Source: Lamellibrachia columna (taxonomy: Eukaryota > Annelida > Polychaeta > Sabellida > Siboglinidae). From it: 64,000 bases of DNA. Position 1 is the stretch's first letter. Every line of letters starts with the position of its first letter. This document shows, one piece after another, positions 10,532 to 23,009 of the stretch. The position numbers and the translations under genes were made by a program. The DNA is taken from contig OY759261.1 of assembly GCA_963662155.1 (NCBI GenBank), positions 39,024,496 through 39,088,495 of the forward strand, given 5' to 3'. The notes beneath the pieces are model-generated. The model saw nothing but the letters and a program-made list of their open reading frames with translations. It searched no databases and had not been told where the DNA came from.

Positions 10532-11085
10532 ATAGATCGCGCCTTTGTCGCATAACTTGTTTGAGACATATTATAGTGCATGTGTTTGTATGCTATGCAC
10601 TAACCACTGTGGGGTGCCACCTTTTAATCTTACGGTTGTTTAATTAACATAATGTCCTACTTCATGCTGTACATTTTAGCACCAATTTATTTAATCGAAC
10701 GACATTGTTGGTTGCGCGATAGGCAAACCCTGTTTGATATTATGCGCCGTATAATGCTGGTATATGTCTGGTGCAGGGGTCAGTGGGCAAGCTGTTTAGA
10801 ATATCTTTTTTGTGTGGCGTGCTTATAAATGCTTGTTCTTAAAGATCTATTCCACCCATGACTGAGGTTGGTGATACGTTGCATTTCATAATGATTGTGT
10901 GTTTGTGTCTTCGAGACTTCTATGTAGTGCAAGTTACATTCTTAGTGTTGTATTTCATACTAGTGTGTAGATAAATAACTGTGATGTATCTGCGTGAGCG
11001 ATATAATCTCTGCCGGTTCGTCTTGCTTCTATTGTATAGAATTTGTCATGATTCTCAAAACATTTTAACCAACTCTTTTAAAGTG
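10532..11085. other. Non-coding stretch between direct repeats
   Basis: No supported feature. Moderate AT content, no exon-like frame. Confidence 0.35.
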
Positions 11086-11226
11086 TTGTCGTGTTTGATT
11101 TTTATGATGCCCGTCTGGCTGAGTGAGGAGGTATATTCTATGCAGTGTATAACGTAGCGAACTTCCTGTTTTGGGTGCAGACGTTGTTTTCACGATAGTC
11201 GCTAGATGGCGACAATGCTAGGCAGC
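11086..11226 (+). repeat. Diverged direct repeat, copy 2
   Basis: Second copy of the element at 10,384-10,531, ending with CGCTAGATGGCGACAATGCT. Confidence 0.7.
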
Positions 11227-11457
11227 TTTTTATTTACAGTTTCCCAACTAACTTGTTTGTACCTTTAACTGTGTTATCTGTGGCCGAGTGTTTCATACCA
11301 GGTTATATTTTCTAAGCCACAGTCCAGTTGATGCTGCATTTAGATAATGATAGTGTATGTTGTTTTGAGCTTATCATATATGTGTTGTTTACATTATTTT
11401 AATATGTATGCAGGTATATCAGCACCAGCGGACCATGCAGGGCCGTCCTATTTGGTA

Positions 11458-11612
11458 CCGGTTGTTATTGTTGTGATGGTTGTTATTGTTGTGATGGTTG
11501 TTATTGTTGTGATGGTTGTTATTGTTGTGATGGTTGTTATTGTTGTGATGGTTGTTATTGTTGTGATGGTTGTTATTGTTGTGATGGTTGTTATTGTTGT
11601 GATGTTTGTTGT
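11458..11612. repeat. 18-bp minisatellite
   Basis: About 8.5 near-identical copies of GTTGTTATTGTTGTGATG. It reads VVIVVM repeatedly in a 97-codon open frame (11,347-11,640), which mimics a membrane segment but is explained by the repeat. Confidence 0.95.
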
Positions 11613-11726
11613 TTACTACCAGTTGTTGTTTTTAATGTGATTCGTTATTGTGATAAACACTGGTTTTGAAACTTGTATTAATTGTTTTTAATCTTGAACT
11701 TCGTGCATTGTCCTTGACATATAATA

Positions 11727-11729
<3 letters not shown>

Positions 11730-11806
<77 letters not shown>
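11730..11806. repeat. (AT)n microsatellite
   Basis: Uninterrupted TA dinucleotide tract of about 75 bp. Confidence 0.97.
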
Positions 11807-11809
<3 letters not shown>

Positions 11810-11889
11810 TTATTTTCATATACAGCAGTACATTATTATATTGGCCTATGTTAAGAACTCCTAAGTCATGAAGGCTTACACATATAAAA

Positions 11890-11995
11890 CATACAATTAA
11901 GAGGATGATGCCGTCTGGCCTACATCTCGCTGTCCCCGCACATGCGTTCACTCAGCAGTATCACTGTACAGAGCTTGGTGAAACTTTCTACAAAC
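11890..11995 (+). repeat. Dispersed repeat module (SINE-like core)
   Basis: Contains ACATCTCGCTGTCCCCGCAC and GTTCACTCAGCAGTAT. Related copies lie at about 20,950-21,060, 42,780-42,990 and 43,570-43,690. The GTTCACTCAGCAG word also lies in the bodies of the tRNA-derived SINE copies (33,565), so this may be a headless or 3' SINE fragment. Confidence 0.55.
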
Positions 11996-12352
11996 GACGG
12001 ACAGTTATTTTTCCACTGGTGGTCATGTTAACGTTTTGCATGATTGCATGAACACGAGACCATCAAATAAATATAAAACTTCATGACATCGACTGCCAAT
12101 ATGTTACCAACAGTTTCGTGGAAATCACTTAGGCAAACGCTCTTACCCTATAACAAATATAAGATTTCGCAAAATCTTAATATGTTTACGGTGTTTAGAG
12201 AATGTCACCACCAAAGTGCATATGCGCTTTCAAATACGATTCATTCTGCAACATGTCATAGCCAAATATCCGACATTTAAAAGTTCCAGCTTTCCTAGCT
12301 GAACACTGTCATCTCGTGTGCCAATAAAATCATTGACGTCGGCTGATTTACG

Positions 12353-12456
12353 TATGACAGTACTAGTGATATCGTCCCAAGTTGATATGATAGACATGTT
12401 CTCCTATGACAGTACTAGTGACATCGTCCCAAGTTGATATGATAGACATGTTCTCC
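12353..12456. repeat. 52-bp tandem duplication
   Basis: Two nearly identical 52-bp copies beginning TATGACAGTACTAGTGA and ending GACATGTTCTCC, with the start of a third. Confidence 0.95.
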
Positions 12457-12549
12457 TATGATGAAAAAGTGCAGATGGGCGTCAGATCGCGAAGACTTCA
12501 CAATTAATTCTCACTTTATGAAAACATCAGCCCAAAATACAGAGAGGGC

Positions 12550-12714
12550 ACCTGATATACACCACCTGGTTCACAAGATGTTGCTCGGGTACCTGATGGA
12601 CACCATCTGGTTCACAAGATGTTGTCCGGGTACCTGATGGACACCACCTGGTTCACAAGATGTTGCCCGGGTACCTGATGGATACCATCTGGTTCACAAG
12701 ATGTTTCCCGAGTC
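12550..12714. repeat. 41-bp tandem repeat, 4 copies
   Basis: Four copies of a 41-bp unit with CCTGATGGACACCA and TGGTTCACAAGATGTTG. The copies carry few substitutions. Confidence 0.95.
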
Positions 12715-12719
12715 CCCTG

Positions 12720-13880
12720 TTGGCTATGATAAACACAACATTTTGGGGACGTTTTGGGGAACGTTATGATTTTTTAAGATGAATGTAATGTGTGAAAAAT
12801 AAAAAAGCATAATAAAATAATAGATAATTGGTAAATAAAGAAGCGCTGTAGTACTTGGCATTAAACATGAAAATAAATGTTCCGAGATTGTTCTCCAAAT
12901 GTCTGCGGTTAACAAAGTTAAGTCACAATGTTTGCAGGAAATTCCGTGACAGTTCCCCGCCGTTTATTGAAATCAGTGACTACATACAATTTTTAGTAAA
13001 GCAACACTATAATCTACCAATACTCAATTTGTAGTTTTGCCTAAAGAAACAATTAAAAATAATTTGACGATACACCAATAAGAAAGGTGTCTATTTCAAT
13101 ATACTTTTGATACCTAATTAATGTTATCAACGCATATATTCGCTTTTGCTATACTACACAATGTAGCATAATATATTAAAAACATTCTACCGATAAAATA
13201 GTTCACCGGCAATAATTATTATTCTGGATAACATTAATGTTAAACATATTTGACGAACGGACTCACCACACAAATTCAACAGGCACTGCCAACATGGTGT
13301 TACAAAATAATCCTCTTATTCAGATACGATAAGATAGAACACCTACAGCGGCGTATCTCGGATCTCTCAAAGGAGAAAGCCAAGCTTGGTCATACATTAG
13401 TTCACCGTGCTACCGTGTAGTGGCGCAACAGGCCACATGCGAAACAAAATCATGCGGGCCGGTGAAATATTTTATCAGTAGAATCAGCGGTATTATCGAA
13501 ATTATACACTCTACATTATTTTGAATAATTTAACTGTTCAGTGTGACAGTTGTGACAATATAATCAACGTTTAAAGTTATTAATTTCATCGCATAAACTG
13601 ATAAAAGTTCACTCTTATGTGATAAGTTAGCCAAATCCCCGGATGAGAGCCTAATTAATCCAGTGATGTATCCACCCAGAATTTGGTTTCATGCATAAAT
13701 TTCAACACAATAAAAAGTACTAGCTATCTGCTCCCTCACAAACTGGTGCCATTCCCCCTAATGTTGAGCAAATTTCCATTTTGGCATCCGGTCTGTACCA
13801 TGTTATTCGTGATTGTTACTCCTGTCTCAACTTTTCCTATCAACATGTGCCTTTGGGAATGGTTATATCTTCTGTAAACC
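12720..13880. other. AT-rich non-coding stretch
   Basis: No supported gene or repeat. Short open frames here lack splice signals and have no recognisable composition. Confidence 0.4.
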
Positions 13881-13888
13881 ACTTCGTA

Positions 13889-13965
13889 GTTAGGGTTAGC
13901 TAGGGAAGGGGTTAGCTTGGGATGGGGTTAGCTACAGATGGGGGTTAGCTTGGGTTAGGCTTGCA
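13889..13965 (+). repeat. G-rich GGGTTAG-containing tract
   Basis: Six GGTTAG words, five of them within GGGTTAG, spaced irregularly and with runs of G (GGGGTTAGC, GGGGGTTAGC). The G-runs could support a G-quadruplex. The spacing is not that of a telomere repeat. Confidence 0.75.
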
Positions 13966-15235
13966 TACCTTCAACTCCTTGTGTCCGTTCACTTATAAAG
14001 AACTGCATGACATAGTTATTGAAACATGACATAGTTATTGAAACTTGGTGAATAGACATTTATGAAAATTAACTTTGATTTCCTATGCACAAATGTGCTT
14101 ATGTATGTTTTTATCTTATCATAAACTCTTTCGGGCAGTTTTAGCAGACGAATTTTTTTTTTTTTATTGACAACTAAATATCTTATTAACCATCAAATAG
14201 CTTAACGTGTCAGCTGATGCCCATCAAACGTTATAGCACAACATTAAAATGTACATTTATTTGATTTTTATATATATCATAGATCAGTTATAGGATACAT
14301 CCTAAATGAGACGGTTACAAGTATAAACAATAGCGGCGCTTAAGAAGTAAAGCTCTTGTTGACTAGATGGAATTAATACAATTTATACAATAATATAATA
14401 TTAACCAGCCTGACATAGACAATGTTCTAAGTCAAACGCACGAAACATGAGGCAAGTTAGCAGCCGTTTTGATTTATTCGCGTGATTCTATGCTGGAGCA
14501 TGTAACTGAGCCTATACACTGTCACTACACGACTGTAGCCCCACCTGAGTCGGCAATTAATAACTTCATATTTAACAATTCTTCCTTTTGTGCAGCTTGT
14601 CCACACTACACACTCATTGTTTGGTGACATACACGTTTTTATCAGTACATTTCTTTAAAAAATACTCCTCCATGTATGTTAGATGGCTACCGCATTTCCG
14701 CTGCCTATTTGGGTTCAGCCTACTGTTACCTTTCACATTGTTGACCATGTTAACGTATTGCACGATTATGAGAAAATGGGACCATAACAAATCCTGAAAC
14801 TTCTTTCCTGCAGTTGTCATCATCTCATTGACATGTTGGTCGAGTTTTTTTCAAAATCACATATTTCTAACTCTTATAAATGGCTGAACGTGCCATACCC
14901 GTCAATGTTTACCAATTTCTGAATAAATTACACGTGCCTTGTGGCGAAACATATTGCCAACAATCCTTCCGCCTGTTTAAATCATCTAAAAGTCCATGGT
15001 TACACTGCTAACATGTTCTACCAGCAAACTTGCCAATATGTGTGCTCAAATGCTGTTATGTCAGATGATAAAAAATATATATTAAATTACACATATATAA
15101 AATTACTGTGCGCTACATTCGTCCGTAACACACCAGGAAGTCTAACTGAGGCATGATTCCTTTGTATGTAAGTACAACCAGTTTTTTAATCGACTGCGTG
15201 CAAAGGGCAGCCAGTGAAGTTCTTGTAACAGAGGC
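13966..15235. other. Non-coding stretch
   Basis: AT-rich. A poly-T run lies at 14,152-14,165. A word near 14,743-14,760 (TGACCATGTTAACGTATTGCA) resembles 12,020-12,040, so both may hold pieces of one old repeat. No exon supported. Confidence 0.35.
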
Positions 15236-15239
15236 CTGT

Positions 15240-16830
15240 CACTGTTGCTACGTTATCGACGCGATCTGGGTGCCGAGTTGTGTATTCGTTGCGGACGCGA
15301 GATGTTGCCTACACACGTGCCGTATAAGAGTGCGTTACAGTAGTCAAGCCGCGATGTGATGATGGCATTGATTACGCGTTCCTTTGTCGGTTTGTGTAGA
15401 AAACGGCTGATTTGATTGATGTGGCGGAGGTAGAATGAGCATGCGCTGATGACTTGTGACACTTGCGTTTTCATATCTAAGTGCCTGTCAATGAAGAGAT
15501 TTCGAACACATCGCGAAGCTGTGATTGTAGAAACACCAACTCGAATCACACTGCCGTCATCGATTGAAGCTGCATACCTGGGTGCAGTTGGAAAATGCTC
15601 TCTTTTGCCGGCATTAATACACATATAATTCCATGCCATGAATTTCTTATGTTATCCAAACAATGCTCCATTTGCTGCACAACAACCACTAAAGCGGATG
15701 AATTCAGGTCGAAGTGTGAGTAGATATGTAAGTCGTCAGCATAGTGGTGGAGGAATAGTCCATGGGCTTGAATAATGTCGCCAATAGGTTGGACGTACAG
15801 TGAAACAAGCATTGTCCAAGGGCAGAGTCTTGCGGGACATCCGCCGGCAGAGCAGTTGTATTCGACGATTGGCCACCGATGACAACAAAGCCGTAGCTCA
15901 AACGTAATCGACTAATCAAGATGTCGTGGTTGATTGTGTCGAAGGCCGCACTAAAATCAACGAGAACCAAGGCTGTTTCTTGTTTATTATCCATGGCTGT
16001 TTTGATGCCACTGGTAACATACAGTAGCGCGGTTTCAATCGAATGTTTTTTTCGATACGCCGACTGAAAGAACTCTAATTTGCTAATCAGGAACGTGCGT
16101 CATTATCCTAAGCGCGACTACTTTCTCAGTTACCTTGGATAATTGTATGAGGTTATTCACTGGTCGATAGTTGTTCAGGATGTCTTTGTCAAGTGATGGC
16201 GTCTTCAGCCAAAGACGGAAAATTGCATGTTTAAGCGGCCTCGGCATGACTTTTGGCATTTGTAAGCAGTGTGATGACTGACACAATACGGGTGATATTG
16301 TCCCTTACCTGATTAACTGGCAGAGATTCCAATACGCACGTTTTGTCAGTAATGCCACAAATCGCTGTGATCTCTCGTTCGTATTTTAATCAAACACATG
16401 GATACATTCGGTGAAGCAACGTTTTTCATCAGTTGACCTATCGATGTTGTTTAAGACCCGACAGGAGTTTGTCGATTTGTTCACAGAAGCAATGTGAAAA
16501 TAGTTCACATCCTTGGGCCGTCGATTGAAATTCGGGATGTTGCTGTATGCGCTGGCCATCAAGGGAACTCAATAGTCGGAACATGTTTTTTATTGTTTAC
16601 TTTTTCTAAGCGGTTTTGATAGTAATCCGTTTTGCGTGCGGATATCAGACCAGCGCATTCTTCACGAGCGGTGACATATAATCGCCGATGAATTTCCAGT
16701 TTAGTTCTCCTCCAAACATACTCCAGTTTCCGCTTCTTTTCCCTGGCGTTGTCAATGTCAGCGACACACTAGAGATGTGGTGTGTTTTCTCTTACACGCA
16801 CGTTGCGCCATGGGGCGTGTTGGTCAAGGC
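15240..16830 (-). mobile_element. Decayed LINE reverse transcriptase, minus strand
   Basis: Minus-strand relic of a Jockey-type non-LTR element. In order from 16,290 downward: NNYRPVNNL (about 16,160), QSAYRKKHSIETALL, LVDFSAAFDTINHDI (motif A, 15,938-15,955 for FSAAFD), DVPQDSALGQCLF (a changed motif B), HHYADDLHIYSHF (motif C, YADD at 15,732-15,743), RVGVSTITASRCVRNLF, YLRHINQISRFL and SRLDYCNALLYG. At least three frameshifts split it, so it is inactive. It stops close to the left border of duplicated unit A. Confidence 0.85.
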
Positions 16831-16879
16831 ACTCAGTGAGAAAGTTGTTGTACATCGCCACCAATTCCTCTTCGGAATT

Positions 16880-17585
16880 CGGAATCGGAAAAAATTTATT
16901 GAACCCAAAGTAATACAAACATAATATTATCACTGTTAGCAATAACAATACAATGTTTTATAAACAAAATCCAGGTTGAAGTTAATTTATCTTAAGGAAA
17001 CAAAATTACATTAATTTGTTAATTGTAATTGAAAAACAAACATACAAACGCAAAATATAAAACCCGCATTAACACGAGTGTTCACTTCGGCTAACTGTGG
17101 TTTTAGAACGAAGCATATTTTAATGGGTCAGGGAGACTTCTACAAAGAACAATATTGATCGCTATCGTAGAAGCCACCCTAATGAAATAAACTTAATAAA
17201 TTAGTACCAGTAAACATTTTCCATAAAATAAAAAACACAAATGCATCTATTCTCAATCAAAAATAATGTCACTTTAGGAAGGATTTTGAAGAAAAAAACC
17301 GGCAAACAGAATGTATTATTTTTTCAAAGCAGTTTAGTGCAAGTTTAGTGCATTATAATAAATGTTTATCCAGAGTTACATTTATATAAAATAACATAGT
17401 AACAGACCATTGGAAATGTGCATTTTCGTATACGTAACGACAATTACGTGTTTGCCAAATAAAATGACGATGTGCACAATCTGTTTCGCATATGGAGATT
17501 CCAACAGTTATTTACCTGTCTACTCGTCTTTCTGAGATAATTAGTACTTTCTGTATATAAAATACACTGTTCCTTCACTGACGTT
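16880..17585. other. Left part of unit A, non-coding
   Basis: AT-rich, no gene seen. Collinear with 37,690-38,405, with small indels, such as one around AAAAATAAAACACAAATGC and a poly-T difference. Confidence 0.6.
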
Positions 17586-17589
17586 ACAT

Positions 17590-17960
17590 CGTGTCCCCTG
17601 GTATCTTACCCATTCATTATTTTAGAAACTTCAATTTGATATCCTCTTAAACTCCTTGTCTCTAAGGTATAAAACCACATTTATTAGACGGCTTTCATAT
17701 CTAAGGTCTCTCAGTTCTGGAATCAGCTTAGTCGCTCTCTTTTGTATTCGTTCTAGAGGGTCTATATCTTTCGTTTCGATTCCCTTGTCATGACGTAAGC
17801 AAATAGTTCCGTCCCAATCGGCCCAATCGGGCAGATTATGAAGTAATGTTCTACGGGACCCAACAATGTGTGATGGGCATGTTTAAGTATTTTCCTTTTA
17901 ACTAACCATTTGTAACAACAATCAAGAATATTAAGTTAGTGATTTCCTCAGAAATTGTTC
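17590..17960 (-). mobile_element. LINE C-terminal fragment in unit A
   Basis: The minus strand reads ICLRHDKGIETKDIDPLERI, then QKRATKLIPELRDLRYESRL and LRDKEFKRI. This is the region just after the RT thumb in CR1-type LINEs (consensus LE(R/K)(V/I)Q(R/K)RATKLIPELRDL). Only this short block is present. The same fragment is in unit B at 38,420-38,790, so it was there before the duplication. Confidence 0.8.
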
Positions 17961-18034
17961 TAAAAGTGGTAGATTCTGCTATGGTCTGACAGTTCTTGAA
18001 AAAGGAGCAGCTAGACTCCCGGTACGATGCACTA

Positions 18035-18345
18035 AGTGCCGCGACCTACACCGTATGGCCGACTGTTATATAAAGCGACCTACACCGTATGGCCGACGGT
18101 TATATAAAGCGACCTACACCGTATGGCCGACGGTTATATAAAGCGACCTACAATGTAGTTCGACGGTTATATAAAGCGACCTACACCGTATGGCCGACGG
18201 TTATATAAAGAGATCTACACCGTATGGCCGACGGTTATATAAAGTGACCTACACCGTATGGCCGACGGTTATATAAAGCGACCTACACCGTATGGCCGAC
18301 GGTTATATAAAGCGACCTACACCGTATGACCGACGGTTATATAAA
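18035..18345 (+). repeat. 34-bp minisatellite with TATATAAA, unit A
   Basis: About 9 copies of a 34-bp unit with CGACCTACACCGTATGGCCG followed by ACGGTTATATAAAG. Each unit carries a TATA-box-like TATATAAA. It lies about 500 bp upstream of the CBM14 exon. Unit B has about 25 copies. Confidence 0.95.
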
Positions 18346-18844
18346 GAAACAACAAAAACTCTTAATAAAAACGAGATACTAACTCAGAATGGGACACGTT
18401 TTGCAAACAAAGGCCAACATATTCTACATCAGTTGAATTTGGACGCACACAGCACTGCTATAACATATTAACAAGTAGAGATATTGCGGTTTGCAAGTAG
18501 ATTTTCGTTTAGTGAGCGAATATTGCCACTCCAAGCTCCAGCGGCGGAGGGTTATTTAACAGTATATAATGGTCCATGAAGAAAAGATGCTGTGTATTCA
18601 ACAATGTTTTTTTTTAGTAAACCACAGACGTGACATTCTTAATTTTAATTGCAAATGGTTATGTTTTATTCACTCTTGTAGGTGCATAGGCCCAAACCAT
18701 TACCTATGTTTGGCTTTAAACGTTTATCTTTACCGAAACCGTTACTTGACACTTGTCGTGAGAATGGCCCGTATAATACATTGGTAAGAATTAGATTGCA
18801 AAACATAAGTTAATTCACATACGTGTCCCATTATTATGTTTCAG

Positions 18845-19032
18845 ACGTGTATGACTGCGATGATAATTCGCTATGTGCAGCCGCCAACCGCGCCTTGGGC
18901 AAGTGCTACTTCGCATACGTCGACATGTCGAAGTATCTGCAATTTGACGCCTGGGGTAACTGCTTTGAACGTCCGTGTGCACCTGGCACTATCTTCAAGG
19001 CCTCCATCTACGGGTGCGTTCACGCGCAATAA
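18845..19032 (+). pseudogene. Chitin-binding (CBM14) exon, copy A, damaged
   Basis: After TTATGTTTCAG the phase-1 frame reads VYDCDDNSLC, then KCYFAYVDMSKYLQFDAWGN, CFERPCAPGTIF and GCVHAQ, then TAA. This is a type-2 chitin-binding (peritrophin-A) domain, extracellular and six-Cys. Compared with copy B, Cys 3 of the domain (LQC) is Phe here and a Tyr in GKYYF is Cys, so one disulphide cannot form normally. No in-phase upstream exon was found in the window. The stop codon lies inside AATAAA (19,028-19,033), a potential poly(A) signal. I call it a damaged or non-functional duplicate, though a recruited non-standard Cys pattern cannot be ruled out. Confidence 0.65.
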
Positions 19033-19424
19033 AGCCCGCCGCACACTAAACGATGCGACGGCAACGCAAAGCCACATTCGTCGCAGTGCCGGGTTAGCCT
19101 AGGAACAAGTAGTACACTCGAAGCAGGCCCCAGGCAAAAAGGGGCCCCCACAGATCGATCAACGATATATCTGATTAGCCGCTTACATTGAGTCTATCTT
19201 CGCCTCCTTTTGGTCGGACACCCACCTTTGTTTTCAACTTGTGTGCTATAGTCGTGTACGTGACACCGCCTCAACGTGACGTAAGGCGAGCAGGGAGCAG
19301 AAAACGTCAGAACAATTCACTAGTGTTTAAGGAAGTTCAACTGATGTACAATCAGATATGAATGTTCACGTGATGATCTGATCTGTAGAACCGTTTCTAA
19401 CTAATTTGGTATAAAGAAATCTGG

Positions 19425-19815
19425 ATGTCACTCGTTGTTTGGCCAGGAGAACTTGTACGGTCTCTATTTTACGATGTCACTCGTTGATTGGCCAGGAGAA
19501 CTTGTACGGTCTCTATTTTATGATGTCACTCGTTGTTTGGCCAGGGGAACTTGTACGGTCTCTATTTTATGATGTCACTCGTTGTTTGGCCAGGAGAACT
19601 TGAACGGTCTCTATTTTACGATGTCTATCTTTGTTTGGCTAGGAGAACTTGCACGGTCTCTATTTTACGATGTCACTCTGTTTGGCCAGGAGAACGTGTA
19701 CGGTCTCTATTTTAAGATATCACTCTTTGTTTGGCCAGAAGAACTTGTACGGTCTCTATTTTATGATGTCACTCTTTGTTTGGCTCGGAGAATTTGTTCG
19801 GTCTCTATTTTACGC
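19425..19815 (+). repeat. 49-bp minisatellite, unit A
   Basis: About 8 copies of a 49-bp unit with ATGTCACTCGTTGTTTGGCC and GAACTTGTACGGTCTCTATT. Unit B carries 3-4 copies at 40,692-40,845 and about 4 at 41,752-41,960. Confidence 0.93.
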
Positions 19816-20286
19816 TGCATTTTCTTGTAGTATTTTCAGGTATGTCGTTGTGTGATGTAATTCTTGCCATTCATTGTACGCTGTATTTTCTTGTTTGCCA
19901 TCATACGCTGAAGCTTCTTGTATGCATGTTTGTATGCCGTCGTTGACGAAAATCTGCGAATGCTAATGCTGAAACATAGTTGAATAAACGCTAAGGTGTG
20001 GGGTTACCTGCGTAGTCAATACCACGCGACTCGATCTTCGTCTTTCATGCAATCGGTAAGGGTCCCAACAAAATATTTGCAATATCACCCCACATTGTTA
20101 ATCCGGCACAGGAATCGTGAACAATCTTGTCTCGTCGTCAGCCGCCGCACCTGCGGCCACGATGATTTTCCCTCAATCTTATCGAAGATATCGACGACAA
20201 AGAAAAGTAGCGAACTCAGAAGAAGAAAGCAAACGATTGTTAGTTTGGCTGTATAGCGAGTAGGCGACGTGAGCAAGAAGAGTTTA

Positions 20287-20288
<2 letters not shown>

Positions 20289-20381
<93 letters not shown>

Positions 20382-20404
20382 CGTGTGTGTGTGTGTGTGT
20401 GTGC

Positions 20405-20435
<31 letters not shown>
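20289..20435. repeat. (AT)n-(GT)n-(GTGC)n compound microsatellite
   Basis: An (AT)n run of about 82 bp, then a GT run of about 30 bp, then TGCG repeats of about 32 bp. Absent at the matching point of unit B, so it arose or was lost after duplication. Confidence 0.97.
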
Positions 20436-20556
20436 TGGACGGTTCAAGACCCTGACAACTGGGAGTGCAAAGTTTCACACAAAAATACACCAAATGAATT
20501 TACAAGACTACCAAAAAACTAAGCACTAATGTAACGTTAGCTAAATATAATGGCAT

Positions 20557-20777
20557 GCACAACATGAATAAAATGTTGCTGCTATCCAACACACAACGAT
20601 GAATGACCTTTTTTTCAGCCATAAACGTTTTGTCTGGCAGCTAACATTGACACTGTTTCATCTCAGAAAATGTGTCTTGTCGTTGAAAATATCTTAGCTG
20701 TGTGCAATAAATCGTAATAGGTCTGTTTAATGATTGCGTTTAAGCAACCAGACATCATCCATCACTAATAACCCAAC
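20557..20777 (+). repeat. Inverted end 1 of a 5.2-kb segment in unit A
   Basis: About 220 bp that matches the reverse complement of 25,490-25,722 at roughly 75-80%. Shared words include CATAAACGTT, GTTTCATCTCAG, AAATGTGTCTTG and AATAACCCAACATT. It is near the start of the region rich in other unit-A features. Confidence 0.75.
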
Positions 20778-20944
20778 ATTAGCCTATATAAAAGAACACT
20801 TGGCGGCGTCTATTATTGTTTGCGTGATCGGACTTATACCATTTAAAAAAAAACACTACGAAATAGTGTATCGGTGGTAATTCGTGTTGGCATGAATAAT
20901 ACGTTATTTTTATAATTATAATACATATCAAGTATATTATTGAG

Positions 20945-21165
20945 AGGAAGAGGTCGTTTGACTTACATCTCGCGATCCCCGCACCCCTGTTCACACAGCA
21001 GTAGCAATGTATACATGTGCAGAGTGTGGTGAACCGTTCTACAGACGGCGTAGAGAAAATGCGCAGATTAAGAATATTTACTGATTGAGAATATGCAGAA
21101 TATGTACTGATTGAGAACATGCAGAATATGTACTGATTGCCCTCACTGACATAGTGGGTAAACGC
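20945..21165 (-). repeat. Dispersed module, unit A
   Basis: Contains ATCTCGCGATCCCCGCACCC, GTTCACACAGCAGTAGCAATG and three short repeats of GAATATGTACTGATTG. Unit B holds two copies (42,780-43,060 and 43,560-43,790) separated by a 34-bp array. The minus-strand reading (VNILNLRIFSTPSVERFT) is open in several copies but has no start or splice context. Confidence 0.7.
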
Positions 21166-21489
21166 CCTCGATGTACTCGGGCCAACGTCAAGGCTTCTCG
21201 TTCACTCAACCACTGAAATCAAAATAGTGACAAGCCGAAATTACGTGAAGTGTTTCTTAAAGTGCACCTTTCGGATAACAATAACTGGTAAAACAGCGGT
21301 GGCTCAGAGGCTTGTAGCTCGACTCGGGAACACTTTGGAATGGGTCAGAACACAACGTATGCAGCCAGGCGTCAATGCCAAGTGATCTGTCAGGGTAAAT
21401 TTGAACCTGAATAAAATTCGGTCCGGGGGAATAGAAGTCCCCACTTTCACGTTTTTTTTGCATCGTAATGTCACATAGCTGAGATGGTG

Positions 21490-21745
21490 CAGATGACGTA
21501 TATGTTACGTCGTAAAGTGATGTAACAAATACGTAGCAGGACGTCGCACTGTTACGTAACTTTATGAAATGAAAAATTATTTGACGTATTCGAGACAAAA
21601 CATATGACGTATCTGCTACGTTTTATACAAAAAAGGCGTGATTTAAAAAATCCCGTTGCGACGTTTATTTGTGACGTCGATGACGCGTCATACTAAGGAA
21701 TATTGTGACAGGCGATTTCTTATCTGGTACGTCGAAATACGACGT
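21490..21745. other. ACGT-dense stretch, unit A
   Basis: Twelve ACGT tetranucleotides in about 250 bp, among them TGACGTCGATGACGCGTCA at 21,671-21,689. Kept in unit B (44,130-44,385) with 11. Function unknown. ACGT is the core of CRE/bZIP sites, but this could equally be an element with its own base bias. Confidence 0.55.
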
Positions 21746-21749
21746 AGCT

Positions 21750-23000
21750 GAGACAAGACAGATGATAAATCTTACTCTCCAAACAAATACTCTTTCGCTT
21801 TTTTGTCCCCTTCGCACTCCCAACACAATATGTTTTTATGTATGAGTAGTTCTCCAGAATGGGTGAAAAGTGGGTTAAAGTCATGTCAGAAATTAAAATT
21901 AATATCCGATTGTTCAATTCCTGCTTTTCGATGGATCTACCCCACTATAATATTAACAGATCATCAGCAAATCAGTGCCTCATCCTGTTTTCACATTCCG
22001 GCATTTTGAAATAAGGGTATCCCTTGGTGTCACGTGTGTCACAGCATGACTAAATCATTATTATAAATGTCATATTCGAGAAAATCACAAGATTACTGAT
22101 TTTGGTGAATGAAGTACACTCTGAAAGAAAGCAGTGAAAACAAACAGCACAACATCAACTCAAAGCATTTAAAACGTACATCCAACTTGACGTTGTCACG
22201 TGACAGTAATTTTTACCATAGATCCTCATTTTCAACAAATTTCTCCCATACTGCTAGTAGCATTATCCATGACCATATATTCAAATTATGTGTAGATCAT
22301 AGAAAAACAGAGAATACATTTTCCTATCAGAAAGAAAAAGTCAGCCGTTGTTTTGAATTTAATGTTACATTGTTTCGTGTGACACCGCAAAAGAACGAAG
22401 TGAGACAATCAAACATAAATACATGACAAGGCAGTCTGAGTTGACACAGTTTTATACAAGGCAAGAATAACACGAAGAACGGTCAAATCAAAGTTATATT
22501 TTCCAATCCGTTGAGTTCCAGATGGGGATTATGTATCCTGCTCCAACCAAGGCGATGTCGTCCACCTAGCAACATAAATTAAAAGCAAAATTGCTGACAC
22601 TAAAATATGTTTTATTTTTAGCAAATACTAGTTACTGAAGCATGCATAGGTCTACTAGGTATACATGTATTACATTTACCACTCCACCATATTCTTTTTG
22701 GATGGTCTTTTGACCCCCGCTTGACTAAGACTTTCACCCGCACATACAGACTAGCTCTGAAGTAAAATAGGAAAGTAACTTCATGAAGAAAATACAAACC
22801 CAACAAATGAAAACAAAAATATATTCAAAGGACGAGTTAGTTTTGTCTTGAAACCATCCCGGAAGAACCATAAGCAGACCCATGAGTTCGGCACGTTCTC
22901 TTCAAATAATACAACACCAGCCGATAAACATATCGTTGAATGCAGATTAACATTGAAAGATAAAGCAAGCGTCGTGGCTACAGTTACAACCTCCACCAAC
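21750..23000. other. Unit A internal, non-coding
   Basis: No supported gene. Collinear with 44,390-45,750 of unit B, which has an added (AT)n-(CA)n tract. Short frames on both strands differ between copies by frameshifts and stops, which argues against coding. Confidence 0.55.
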
Positions 23001-23009
23001 CATCGAAGA

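Noticed and set aside
11347..11640. Small membrane protein with VVIVVM repeats
   Set aside because: 18-bp minisatellite; hydrophobicity follows from the repeat.
13889..13965. Interstitial telomere
   Set aside because: Spacing is irregular and units are GGGTTAGC-like; too short.
18035..18345. CRISPR-like array (also considered for the 37-bp and 34-bp arrays)
   Set aside because: Units are head to tail without unique spacers, in an animal genome.
21257..21598. 113-codon minus-strand frame (with a counterpart at 43,863)
   Set aside because: Reads through a dispersed element; differs between units A and B by frameshift; no splice signals.
22109..22426. 105-codon plus-strand frame in unit A
   Set aside because: Copy B is interrupted and diverged without codon-position bias that I can see.
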